Below, in pieces: positions 44,943 to 56,400 of a stretch of 64,000 nt of DNA. The notes beneath the pieces were generated by a model, which saw nothing but the letters and a program-made list of their open reading frames with translations, was not told the DNA's origin and made no database searches. Position numbers and translations under genes: made by a program. How positions within the stretch are numbered: the first letter of the stretch is position 1; each line of letters starts with the position of its first letter. Origin of the DNA: Jacaranda mimosifolia (Eukaryota > Streptophyta > Magnoliopsida > Lamiales > Bignoniaceae); assembly GCA_018894105.1 (NCBI GenBank), contig CM032128.1:18519001-18583000 (forward strand). The letters run 5' to 3'.

Positions 44943-44954
44943 TGGGATCATGAC
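44943..44954 (+). other. Possible primer-binding site of the chromodomain gypsy element
   Basis: TGGGATCATGAC, two bases after the assumed LTR end, matches eight of twelve bases of the plant initiator-methionine primer-binding site TGGTATCAGAGC. Weak. Confidence 0.35.
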
Positions 44955-45300
44955 AATTAGTTGTATTAAAGTCAGGGCGACACCTAGGCTAAACCAGGAT
45001 AGAATCCTTAGGTAATAACGATTATGTTGTTTGAGAAAATTTAGGTTGTACTACTAATAATAGGCCTGAAATTTTGTGGATGCTTGTGGCTTTGCATAGT
45101 GCTTTAATTATGATAAATCAATTATATGGGGCCTACTAGTGTGTGATTCATTATAATTGTGGCACTATGCTTAAGATATATTGAGGCTATGGAATATCCA
45201 GACTGATAAAATGATTGTTTGGATCTTTATTTTTTATAAGGAAGTAAATTATTTTAGATTACTATTATTTCTGGCTCTAACATCTTGAATTTTCTTCAGA

Positions 45301-45508
45301 TGGATGATGAGGATAATGCACCAGGAGAAGATTCCTCTCCAAGATCAATTCTTATTAGGAGAACAGGACCTCATAATAGCTATACTCCATTGGCACCTCG
45401 AGGGCGTGCCATGGGAATGTGAAGAAGGATTTGTGTGGCATACCTAAACCAGATGGTTCACCACTTAGAAGAAGCTAGGAATAGATGCTATAGGCTAAAT
45501 ACAAGGGT
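45301..45508 (+). pseudogene. Extra ORF upstream of gag, 5' part (split by copia element)
   Basis: The ATG at 45301 follows a splice-acceptor-like TTTTCTTCAG. It starts MDDEDNAPGEDSSPRSILIR, then a Pro/Arg-rich stretch, one stop (TGA at about 45421), and a Leu/Glu-rich stretch (YLNQMVHHLEEARNRCYRLN). At 45508 it meets the target duplication AGGAA and the copia 5' LTR. After removal of the copia element and one AGGAA the same frame continues at 57660. It is not the element's gag: the gag ATG is at 58200. I do not recognise the protein. Confidence 0.5.
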
Positions 45509-45513
45509 AGGAA

Positions 45514-47729
45514 TGTTGGAATAGTGCCCGGCAAGCCAATAGGATTGGCCTTGTAAAAGCTATTTCCTTGTAAAAATAATCTTGATTGAATGATATTCTA
45601 TATATGGCCATCTTCATCTTATGCTCTTTATTACTTCACTCACATTTGGATGAAGCCCGTAGATCACTCTTGACTATGGGACTTGATTCGATGACTATGG
45701 TGGAATAAGTCTCACATGGTCGTGCTCTTAAATCTTTCAAGTCATAAGATCTTACGAGATGGGGCATATAAGATCCGGATACACTTGCACTAATGATATA
45801 TAAACATAAGAGTTGGACATTGCTCCATTCTATGAGCAACCATATGAGATATGGGTGCATATTAGTGGGTGTTTGTTAGAGAACAAGGCACTGAAGACCC
45901 TTTAGGAGAATCTACTAATTGGCCGAAGTGGCAAATCACTAGTGGCAAGTTCCCTAGCTTACGCCCGTGCATATTATTAATCCTCTAACCTGAGGATCCA
46001 TGGTAACCTTATGTTTGGTCCTCATACTTTGACTCTTCATTGACCACTTAGCGGGTCTTATGAGTTGAGATTGGGTATGAGCTACTAGGCATAGAGGTTT
46101 GTGAGATCCAAGATGGAATCCGACTCCTTACTTTGGTGAAGGGCGAGCACATCTCCTATGTGTTGTATAATGATTGATTCCAAGGAATCCTTGTGCGACG
46201 TGGTGCGACAATTTGGAAAAGAAGTTTTCTAAAGATGAGGTCATGCAAAGGAATCGAACATTGAGAATAAAGATATAGTATCAAGACTATTAGGGAGTCG
46301 ACAAATATCTTGCCCTAGGCCTCTTTTGGGAGATAGGAGACGAAAGGACTATATTTGCATGGTAAACGTAGAGCTATAATGGTTCTCTATAACATTCATT
46401 TTGGCCAATTAGTTGGGCTCCATGGGCTTGAGGTTGGACATCAACCATGGAGATTTGATACTCTTCAATTAATGAGATTAATTGAATTGAGTTGATTAAT
46501 TTAAAAGTGTTTTAAACTAAAATGAATATAAGATATTCAAAAGTCACAAGGAGTTGTGAGCCCATGTCTAATGAATGGTAGAACCTACTAGGTCACATAC
46601 AAAAGCCAATTATCTTCCTAGCCAATGGAGAAATTTTCTAAGAGTTAGAGAATCACTCCATAGCACCCATTTTTGAGGTGTCCATTTTGAAGGTCAATTT
46701 TAGCTTGATTAATTTAAGTGTTAAATAATCAATTAATTTAAGAAGATACATTAAACTAATAATTAAGGAGTTAATTATTTGGTGTCAAATGATCATCAAT
46801 TGGTCAAGTTAACTTAAAGAGTTAAGTTAACAAAATTGAGCTTAAGAGTTAAGTCAAATGTTATTTAATTAAATTAAAGTGTTTAATTTAATTAATGAGA
46901 AGAATAAATTTTGGAGGGAAAATTCAAATGAAGAGTTCATTTGAATTAGCATCTTAATTAATTTGAAATTAAATTTCAAATTTATTTGAAATGCACATGA
47001 AATTCAAATTAGATTTGAATTCAATTTTGCCACCTTGGTAATGCAAGTGGCCGCCCCCTTGAGGAAGGTGTGATACCAACTTGGCATCATACCATCATCC
47101 ATCTATATATAGATATATAGGGTGTGTGGGTCGGCCAATGCAAGATTAATGTGAAGATTAGGATCTTCACATTTCCCTCCAAAAACTCTATCCAAGCATT
47201 GCACATGTGTTGAAGCTTTGATTTCATTCTTCTTCTCCAACCTCAAATCAGACTTCACCATTGTTTTTATCCTCTATTTCTCCAGCTTAAAGTGATGAGA
47301 ATTTGGAAGTTTGATTGGTGTGTGGATCACTACAATAGAGGCAAAACATTTGGTTTGCTAGTTTTGGAGATCCACTAAAACAGAACACCGATTTGGTGAA
47401 TTTTTTCCAGGAGATCTAAAAGCCTTTTTGATCTAAAATTTTTTACAGCATCTCCTCCAAGATGTTTCGAGGATACGATATTTTTTTTGGTGATTTTTGG
47501 GGAAGCTTAATCGAGGCAAAAGTTGCTCTCTTCCTGCTACGTCGGTTTCTGGCAGATTCTGGATTTGTGAAGTGTTCACCATTTTCTCCATGGAAATTAG
47601 AAATTCAAGGTAACTCTCTACCTAAATCTGAATTTATAGCATGATTAGATCCTAGTTATCTTTTTAATCACTAGTTTATTTAAGCTTTTGAAGTTTTATT
47701 GTTGGATCCTAGTGCCTTACTTGCGTTCA
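45514..47729 (+). repeat. 5' LTR of the copia element (2216 bp)
   Basis: It starts TGTTGGAATAGTGCCCGG and ends TTGCGTTCA. Landmarks are GGCCATCTTCATCTTATGC (45605-45623), CCACTTAGCGGGTC (46044-46057), CTATATTTGCATGGTA (46349-46364), the palindrome-rich block (46690-46990), a TATA region (CTATATATAGATATATAG, 47103-47120) and a leader start near 47150. At 2.2 kb it is long for a copia LTR. Confidence 0.9.
46690..46990 (+). repeat. Palindrome-rich AT block of the copia LTR
   Basis: It contains several self-complementary runs, for example GTTAACTTAAAGAGTTAAG followed by TTAAC (46807-46830) and TTTAATTAAATTAAAG with TTTAATTTAATTAA (46863-46893). Homologous blocks occur in the LTR copies at about 17880-18180 and 54890-55150 (both inverted), 38390-38570 and 56620-56850. 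Confidence 0.75.
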
Positions 47730-47731
47730 AG

Positions 47732-47750
47732 TGGTATCGGAAACTAAATC
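47732..47750 (+). other. Primer-binding site of the copia element
   Basis: TGGTATCGGAAACTAAATC begins two bases after the LTR end. The first seven bases match the tRNA-iMet complement (TGGTATC), and the rest diverges. Confidence 0.65.
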
Positions 47751-49616
47751 ATGCTTAGATTTTGATTTTTTGATTAATTGATTCATGTGGTGGGTTGATC
47801 AAAATCACCAAATTCTCAATTCATATGATGGATTGGAGTGTTTGGATGATGATGATGTGTGTGGCTCCTTGATTGATGAATTGAAAGCATGCTAATATGT
47901 GTTTTAAGTGTTGATTCATATGATTAGTATGTTTTAATTCACAACTGTTAATGTTGAATGTTGACTTGGTATTAATTCATGTTATACGTTGATATAAAAT
48001 GTCGTTGATTGACTAAAATAGTTTTGGTCATTTTTGGATACAATTTGATTGGAGTTTTGTTTAAGATTTTTGAAGAATATGATTCTTACTTAAATTAGTT
48101 TTTTGAAAAGCATGTTTGAGCACTTGAATTTCCATTTTTTAAATTTTTTTTTGAATCTATAAATTCATCTATAATGTGTGTTATGATACTTGGGAAGTGT
48201 CATAAAATTTTTGGTGCACAAAAGTTGAGCTAAAATGAGCTTGGCGTGGTGCGAAACTGAAAACAAGGGCTGCTACCCAGCTTGGGTGGGCAGCGGCAGT
48301 TTTCATCTTTGGCATGGTTTTTGTTATTTTGTGCTCTTTCTTGTGACTAAAAGAGTTTTGACACACACATGATAGATGTACAAGTATTGTGCAAGGTCTC
48401 AAAATTATCTTGACATTTTTTCATGCTTTCAAAAATTGGTTAAAGTTAATCTTCAAGCTTGGCATAAAAGTTATGCTTGACCAATTATTTGTTTATGAGA
48501 TAAATATTTCATTTTTGGAATTAATTGTTAATTCTATATTTGTTTATTGCTCATTTAATTGTTGAATAGATGATGAATGAATGGGGATGATCATGAGCCT
48601 TTAATATTGATTTTATTTGTTTCAAGTTGTTAAAAATGGTTGTATTAAATTGAGGTTTGCATGCCTCTTAATTTCTACCTTGTAAATGTTATGAGTGTAG
48701 AACCACTAGGAGTGAGGATTTCTTTCTCATGTAAATGTTGCATGGAGCAAAGGAGACCCTTGGAGGCATGGAGACTTTTGAAGACCCATGAATGTATGGG
48801 ATACACTCATCTAATAGTTAGGTTTAATCAACCCACTTAAAATCACTAGGTGGTGCACCTATGGCTCTAAGTGCACCACTTGGTTAGGCTCATGGTTATC
48901 CCACCCTAGGTGCATGCTAAGCACATTTACTTATTTATGCTTTCTATATCCTATTGATGTGTGAGATGCATGTTTAGTATATAGAAAACCTAAATAAGAA
49001 GATAAATGATGAGATCTTTGCAAGCAAAAACCCTCCACTTAGAATATCTAAGTGCTTTTAATATTAAGTAAAAATGGATACAAATTAAAAGAGTTTTAAT
49101 TAATCCAAGACTTCTACCAATAGTATATGGCATGCGGATGCTACACCTTTGTGTGATATACATCCAGTAGCAAGAGATATACCTTTGACTTGAGAATGCC
49201 CACATATTATATATTCGGCCATGAGGGATGTTGTGGTGCCTATCTTGAATCAAATCTTGATTAGTAGTTTTGACTTAACACACTGGGTAATGTAGAGGTC
49301 GTCCATATAGGGGATCTATATGAAATGGTGAGGCAAAATATATCAAGAGTTGCATGAGATGCGGTTAGCAAAAGTTGCTTACCTTTGGATTGCTCGTGGA
49401 TATACATCTGGTCACGGGGGTCCACTTCCAAGTCTTTAGGGTCTTGATTCTTAGTAGGAAATGTGATTTCTCGAATTCTTCTTGAGGTGAAGGATTTGAT
49501 AAAATAGTGGGAGGAAAACATGCTTGAAAGACCACAAACATGTTTTTAATATCAAATCCAATCACATGTTTATGCTCTTTTTTGCCTCTTGTAGATTTTT
49601 GAAATCTTCAATCAAA
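47751..49616 (+). other. Long leader of the copia element, no recognisable gene
   Basis: Nearly 1.9 kb between primer-binding site and gag. It includes a CTGGCTACCCAGCTTGGG-type GC-richer segment (48265-48300) and A/T-rich sequence. I see no coding motif on either strand. The leader is longer than usual for copia elements. Confidence 0.6.
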
Positions 49617-50430
49617 ATGGCTAAAAAATCCACTCGTTTGTATTTTGGAAACCAATAAACTCATCAGGCCTAACTTCCAAGATTGGTTGAGAAACTTTAA
49701 AATAATTCTTGACTCTGAAAAGAAGACATACGTCTTTGATCGAAGTCCCATGGGCACAATTGGTGATTACGCCACTGACCAAGCTCGTGAAATGTTCACA
49801 AAATTTGTAAATGATGATCTAAAAGTTAGATGTGTCATGTTGGCGTCGATGTCTAATGTGTTCCAAAAGACTCATGAGCACATAAAACATGCTCGAGAGA
49901 TCTACGTACACCTACAAGAGTTGTATGGTGTGCAATCAAGACACGAAAGGTTTGCTTTGTTGGAGAAGCTCTTTAGATCAAGGATGAATGAGGAGTCTAA
50001 TGTCTATGATCATGGCCCCAAGATGATAGGACTCATCAAGAAGCTTGGACAATTAGATGTGGTCATGGACAACGACCTCTACGTGGATTTGATCCTCCAG
50101 TCATTGCCACCATCGTTCGACAATTTGTTATGAACTTTAACATGTCCAAGCAAGAAGTTACGATTAATAAATTGGTGAACATACTTGTGACCATAGAGGT
50201 GACTATGAGAAAGGAGAAACCTCTTATGCTTGCATCATCATCCTAGTCAAAGGGCCATAAGGGTTTTAGAAAGAAAAGTAAGATGAAGAAGAGTTCTTCC
50301 TCCAAAGAGAAGAGAAGTAGCCTGAGAAAAGTTTTAGGAGGGTTAAGAAGAAGGCTAAAACCAAATCAAGTTGTTTCATTGTGGAGAGAAGGGGTATTGG
50401 AAGAGAAATTGAAAAGCTTACCTTGCAACC
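49617..50430 (+). pseudogene. gag of the copia element
   Basis: The best start is the ATG at 49617 (MAKKSTR), then a +1 frameshift into the main frame (ETNKLIRPNFQDWLRNFKII from 49648). The gag domain of the UBN2 type follows with a YVHLQELYGVQSRHERF block (49903-49953), FRSRMNEESNV and LILQSLPPSFDN (50089-50124). A second frameshift near 50126 leads to FVMNFNMSKQEVTINKLV (to about 50243). A zinc knuckle is legible at 50371-50412 (FHCGEKGYWKRN), but its first Cys is Leu and its last is a stop. The protein would package the element RNA; this copy cannot. Confidence 0.9.
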
Positions 50431-50439
50431 CTGTAGGTA

Positions 50440-50690
50440 CTTTATTGAAGTGCACTTGACAACTAATTCTTCTTCATGGGTATTTGACACCACATGTAGT
50501 TCTCGCCTTTCTAATTCATTACAGAGGATGGAAAGAAAAAAGAGCCTTCGTGGAGGGGATATGATTCTCAGTCTAGGAAATGGAGAAAGAGTTGCTGCCA
50601 CTTTCCAAGGCATCATCAAGTTAGACTTGGGGAAAGCTTGTATTGTACTTGATCCACTAAATTATGTACCCCCACCTTGTTGAGAACATC
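50440..50690 (+). pseudogene. Protease of the copia element
   Basis: The frame with SSSWVFDTTCSSRLSNSLQ (50469-50525) holds the active-site region. The family's D-T/S-G reads D-T-T here, which should abolish activity. It is followed by LSLGNGERVAATFQGIIKLD (50569-50628) and the block before the pre-integrase domain (LDPLNYVPP, 50649-50675). A frameshift near 50670 passes into the next segment. Copia-type order (protease before integrase) is kept. Confidence 0.85.
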
Positions 50691-51990
50691 ATTTCAATTC
50701 TTGTTCTTGATAAGGAAGGATTTGATTTTTCTATATCGAATAGGATGTTGAAACTATTAAACAATGGTTCTTTAATTGCAGAAGGCACATTAATTAACAG
50801 ATTGTACATACTTGATTCTCAACCTTCACTAATGCATATTCAATCAAGTAAAAGAAAATTAGATAACCAAGAAAGTGCCATTCTATGGCACACGAGGCTT
50901 GGGCATATTTCTAAAAATAGGATAAACAAGTTAGAAGCTCTCAAAGCACTAAATGTTAGTGGCCTTGAGGATCTTTCCACTTGTGAATCTTGTTTAAAGG
51001 AAAAAAAATGAGCAAGGCTCCTTTTGTAGGACAAACGGAGCGCTTCACAAGTCTTTTGGATTTGATCCATACGGACTTTTGTGGCCCACTAAGAGTTAGT
51101 GCAAGAGGAAGTGTTCCTACTTCATCACCTTCACCGATGATAATAGTCCATTCAGACACGTGTGTCTTATGAAGTACAAGTCTGAAGCCTTTGAAAAGTT
51201 CAAAGAGTATAGAAATGAAGTGGAAAATCAATTAGGGCTAAGTATTAAAGCTCTTCGATCAGATCAAGGGGCAGAATACTTAAGCACCAAATTCTTAGAT
51301 TATCTAAAGAAAAATGAGATTCTCTCTCAATGAACTCCACCCAGCATGCCCTAACACAGTGGAGTAGCCGAGAGGAGAAACCGTACCTTATTGGACATGG
51401 TACGTTCTATGATGAGCTTTTTCAATGTGCCCCTATCCTTTTGAGGATATGCTTCACATACAGCGGCGAAGCTACTATATATAGTACCTTCAAAATTTGG
51501 TGCTAAAAATACCATATGAGATATGGCATAGCAAAACACCCTATTACCAATATCTCAAAGTTTGGGGATCTCCCGCTTACGTGAGATGGACAATGGGAGA
51601 TAAGTTGGATAGTAGATCCACCTTGTGCAAGTTTGTGGGATACCCAAAGAGAGTATATGGGTTATTACTCCTATGATCCCTTGAAACAAAAGGTGTTTGT
51701 TTCGAGGAACGCCTACTTTTTGGAAAAGCAATTTCTATTAGATAGAAATGGCATTGTTGTTGAACTTGATGAAGTTCAAGATGATCATGAAATCCCACAG
51801 GCGGTGGAAACAAATGAGCTACAAGAGCCTCACACATATCTTCTAAGAAAGTCAGACCGAATCAAGAAGCAACCCGCAAGGTTCAGATTCCAGCATGAGA
51901 CGGGCCAATTGAATAATGATCCGAAGACCTATGAGAAAGCTATGTCAGACATACATTTGGGATGTTGCTTGAAGCTATGAGATTTGAAAT
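50664..51990 (+). pseudogene. Integrase of the copia element
   Basis: The pre-integrase domain at 50664-51011 carries YPHLVENIISILVLDKEGF, LWHTRLGHISKNRINKL (His ligands) and STCESCLKEKK (Cys ligands), so the HHCC zinc site is intact. The core follows across frameshifts: LDLIHTDFCGPL (first Asp, about 51060-51093), FITFTDDNSP (second Asp, about 51122-51150), and RSDQGAEYLS (Glu, about 51258-51287). The C-terminal part (51633-51980) includes GYYSYDPLKQKVFVSRNAYF and ends in KSDRIKKQPARF. At least four stops/frameshifts break it. The triad residues themselves are present, an example of decay by indels more than by active-site change. Confidence 0.9.
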
Positions 51991-53482
51991 GGACTCCATG
52001 TACTCCAACAAAGTATAGATTTTGGTAAATCCACCAAAATGAATAGTTCTCATTGGTTACAAGTGGATCTATAAGCAAAAGCTAGGAATAGATGGAGAAG
52101 TGGTGACTTTCAAGATGTGACTGGTGGTAAAATGTTACACTTAAAGACCCAATATTGATTTCGAGAAAGCCTTTTCACCGATCGCAACACCTAAGTCCAT
52201 TTGGATCATACTTGTCATAGCTGTATATTATAACTATGAGATATGGCAAATGGATGTGAAAATTGTTTTCCTTAATGGAGACATTGAAGAAGAAATCTAT
52301 ATAGAGCAACCACAAGGTTTTATATCCAAGGGGAAGTGAGCAAAAAAGTTTGCAAACTCCAGAGATCCATTTATGGGCTCAAACAAGTGTCCCAAAGTTG
52401 GAACATATGTTCTGACAAAATGGTCAAATCGTTTGGCTTTGTCAAAAATGTGTATGAATCATGGTTGTATAAGAAGGCTAGTGGGAGTAGTGTAAAGTTT
52501 ATTATGCTTTCGGTCAATGACATCCTTCTCATTGTGTATTAGGTAGGAATGTTAGAATGTACTAGAGCGTGGTTATCTATTTAATTCTCCATGAAGGATT
52601 TGGGAGAAGCATCCTACATATTAGAAATACGTATCTATAGAGATAGATCTAAAAATATGCTGGGACTAACCCAAACCTCGTACATTGACAAGGTACTAAA
52701 AAGGTTTAGTATGGAAGAATCCAAGAAGGGCTTCACTCCCATGAAATATGGCATTCGTCTTTCCAAGTCTATGGCCCCTAAGATTGAAAACGAGAGATAG
52801 AGGATGTCCAACATACCTTATGTCTTCGTTATTGGAAACATAATGTATGTAGTTTAATGTACAAAACTGGACGTGGCACACTCGCTAAGTGTTATGAGTA
52901 GGTTTGAATCTAATCCCAGTGAGAGTCATTGGATAGCCTTTAAAGCAATCATTAAGTACTTGAGAAGGACTAAGGATTTGTTTTTAGTATACGTCAATGG
53001 AGAATTGAAGCTAGAGGAATTTTCGGATACCAGTTTCCAATGCAATGTAGATGACCTGAAATCTACTTTTAGATTCATATTTTGCCTCAATAGCAGTGTG
53101 GTCCAGATAAGACACCACTACCGATTCTACTACTGAGGCAGAATATATTGTGGCTTTGAAAGCAGCAAAGGAAGGTGTTTGGATGAAAAACTTCATTTAA
53201 AAGTTGAATGTAGTGCCTAGCATTGCTGAGCCAGTAGTTGTCTTATGTGAAAACAACAAGGCGGTAGTGCAAGTTAAAGAGCCAAGATCTCATCAAGGAT
53301 CCAAGCACATTTTGAGGCGTTGTCATTTGATCCAAGAAATCATTGATAGAGGCAACATCCGAGTGGAGAGAGTTGCCTCGAAAGAGAATATAGTAGATCT
53401 ACTGACTAAACCCCTAACGCCAAAGGACTTTGAAGGACATTTTGAGAAGATGGGGCTCAAGGCCATGGAGCATTGGCTTTAG
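51991..53482 (+). pseudogene. Reverse transcriptase and RNase H of the copia element
   Basis: Reverse transcriptase starts about 52000 and shows FEKAFSPIATPKSIWIILVI (52160-52219), WQMDVKIVFLNGDIEEEIYI (52245-52304, with the first catalytic Asp), and KLQRSIYGLKQVSQSWN (52354-52404). The active-site box reads SVNDILLI (52512-52535) where the family has YVDD, so the second Asp of the pair remains and the first is Asn. The connection (GEASYILEIRIYRDRS) lies at 52603-52650. RNase H follows, with a TTEAEYIVALKAAKEGVWM block (53126-53185), LCENNKAVVQ, SKHILRRCHLIQEII and the terminal LTKPLTPKDFEGHFEKMGLK (53398-53459). Many stops. The last frame (53204-53482) is the longest intact piece. Confidence 0.9.
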
Positions 53483-53496
53483 GGCAAGTGGGAGAT
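53481..53496 (+). other. Polypurine tract of the copia element
   Basis: AGGGCAAGTGGGAGAT directly precedes the 3' LTR start (TGTTGGAATAG at 53497) and overlaps the stop codon of the RNase H frame. Confidence 0.85.
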
Positions 53497-56400
53497 TGTT
53501 GGAATAGTGCCTAGCAAACCAATAAAATTAGCCTTTAAAAGCTATTTCCTTGTAAAAACAATCTTGATTGAATGATATTCTATATATAGCTATCTTTATC
53601 TTATGCTCTTTATTACTTCATTCACATTTGAATAAAGCCCTTAGATCACTAATGACTGCGAGACTTGGTTCGATGACCATGGAATAAGTCTCACACGATC
53701 ATGATCTTAAATCATCCAAGTCATAGGATCTTATGAGATGGAGCATCTAAGATCCATATAAACTTGCACTAATGATGCATAAATCTAAAAGTTTGATATT
53801 GCTCCTTTCCATGAGCAATCATATGAGATATGGATGCATGTTAGTAGGTGCTTGTTAGAGAACCAGGCACTAAGATCCATCAGGGGAATCCACTACATCG
53901 AGTTGAGATTGGGTATGAGCTACTAGGTATGGATGTTTGTGAGATACAAGATGGAATCCAACTCCTTGCTTTTGTGAAAGGCAAATACATCTCATATGTA
54001 TTCTATAATAATTGATTCTAAGAAATCCTTGAGCAAGGTGGTGTGACAATTTGCATGGTAAGTGTAGAGCTATAATGGTTGGGCTCTATGGGCTTGAGGT
54101 TGGACATCGACATGGAGATTGTGAAAGTGCTATGGCCGAGATAAGCCAAACAAATTCAAAATTAAATAGAAAATCTCAAGCCAAAGCAACATCCCCAGGC
54201 ATATATCATACAACATAAATGGATTAATCAGAGGATACCAACCTGAATCGCTCAAAATCCAAGGAGATGATGGATGATTCTTCCTATCACAGATTTCCGG
54301 CAGTTTCTGGCACGGCAGAGAAAAAGGAGAATATCTTCGAATTCCGATATCCAAATGAAATGAGGAAACATTATCCAGAAAGATAACTCAAATTCAGATA
54401 TTCTGTGAAAAAATTGGCTCAAATCTCCATCGGATCGCTCCAGGAGAAAATCGTGAAGTGGACTGTTCTGCAGAAACCTTTTCTGGAATTGAGTGGCCTC
54501 ACTTGTGGTCACCTCCAATGCAAGTCCACACACCTTAAAGCAATCCTAGAACGTCCAGATATTTATCTGGAGCATATCTGGAGTTGTTTGGTGAAGAAGG
54601 AGGTTTTTGAGTGAGAGAGAGAATGGATGGAAGTTAGATCTCTACTAACTTTGGAGAGAATTTTGGAGAAAGAATTTAGCTTGCAAAATTCAGAATTTTG
54701 GCTAATGAATCTAGGCTGATTTTCGGCCACTCCACCTCCCCTTATATAGAGGTGTGAGAGGTGTGATGCCAAGGTGGCATCACACCTCCCATGCTAAGGG
54801 AGGGACTGAAAATTCCAAGGGCATAATTGTAAGTTGGTAATTCCACTATCATGTGGTCTTGCCAACTTGCTTAATTGGAATCCAATTCCAATTAATTCAA
54901 ATCATATTTGAATTCTTCCCTCCAATAATATATTCTCCTATTAATTAAATTAATCCAATTAATTTAATTAATTCAACTTGATTTAACAATTAAATCAAGC
55001 AAACTTAACTCTTTAAGTTTTCTTTAGTTAACTTAACTCTTTAAGTCAACCTCAATTATTCAACTATCAATGTGGCTCAAATAATAAACTCCTTAATTAT
55101 TTGCCTAATTTAACTCCTTAAATTAGTTGATCAATTTAACACTTAAATCAATCAAGCCATAATTGATCTTGAAATCTCTCTCTCAAAATCGGTCCCTTAA
55201 GAGGGACGTATTTTTCTAACACTTAGAAATTCTTCTTTCACCACTTAGAAAAGTTCAAGGCTTTTGTGTGTGACCCATTGGGTTCAATCATTCATCGGAC
55301 ATAGGCTCACAACTCCTTGTGACTTTTGAATAGCAAATATTCATTCTAGTTTAAAACTCCTTTTAAACTAGTCGACTCGATTCAATCGATCTCTATCAAT
55401 TGAAGAGTACCTAATCTCCATGGTCGATGTCCAACCTCAAGCCCATGGAGCCCAACTAATTGGTCGAAATGAATGTCTCTGTATGAATCTTTTAAAGCTC
55501 TACGCGTTCCATGCAAATACGGTCCTTCCGTCTCCTATCTCCATGAAAGAGGCCTAGGACAAGATATTTGTCGGCTCCCTAATACCCTCAATTCTATGCA
55601 TCTATTAAATGTTCAATTCCGATGTATGACCTTATCTTTTGGAAAACTCTTTTCCCAAACTGTCATACCACCTTGCGCAAGGATTTCTGGAATATGATCA
55701 TTATAGAATGCATAGGAGATGTACTCGCCCTTCATAAATGCGAGGAGCCAGATTCCATCTTGGATCTCATAAACCTCCATGCCAAGTAGCTCATACCCAA
55801 TCATACCCCGAACGCCCGCTGGGTGACTAGGGATAAGTCAAAGCATGAGGACCGGACACAAGGTTACAATGGATCCTCAGGTCAAAGGACTAATTTATAT
55901 GTACTAGCGTAAGCAGGAGAGCTTGCCACTACCGACTTGCTACTACGACTACCTAGTAGAGTCTCCGGTGGGTCTTCAGTGCCTTGTTCTCTAACAAGTA
56001 CCCACTAACATGCACCCATATCATATGCAGTTGCTCATGGAACGGAGCAATATCCAACTCTTTGGATTTATGCATCGTTAGTGCAAGTCTGTCCGGATCT
56101 TAGATGTCCCGTCTCGTAAGATCCTATGACTTGGAATATTTAAGATCACGACCGTGTAAGACTTATTCCATAATCACCACCCAGTGAACTGACCAAGTCC
56201 CATAGTCATGTGTGATCTAAGGACTTCATCCAAATGCCAGTGAAGTAATATAATGCATAAGATGAATGTGGCCATATGTAAGATATCATTCAATCAAGAT
56301 TGTCTCTTTAGAAAATAGTTTTACAAAGCCAAAATCATTGGCTTGCCGGGCACTATTTCTAACATATTAGATACTCTTCAATTAATGAAATTAATTGACT

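Noticed and set aside
49261..49565. Antisense open frames before the copia gag
   Set aside because: They overlap each other in different frames, carry no motif, and lie in the leader on the opposite strand.
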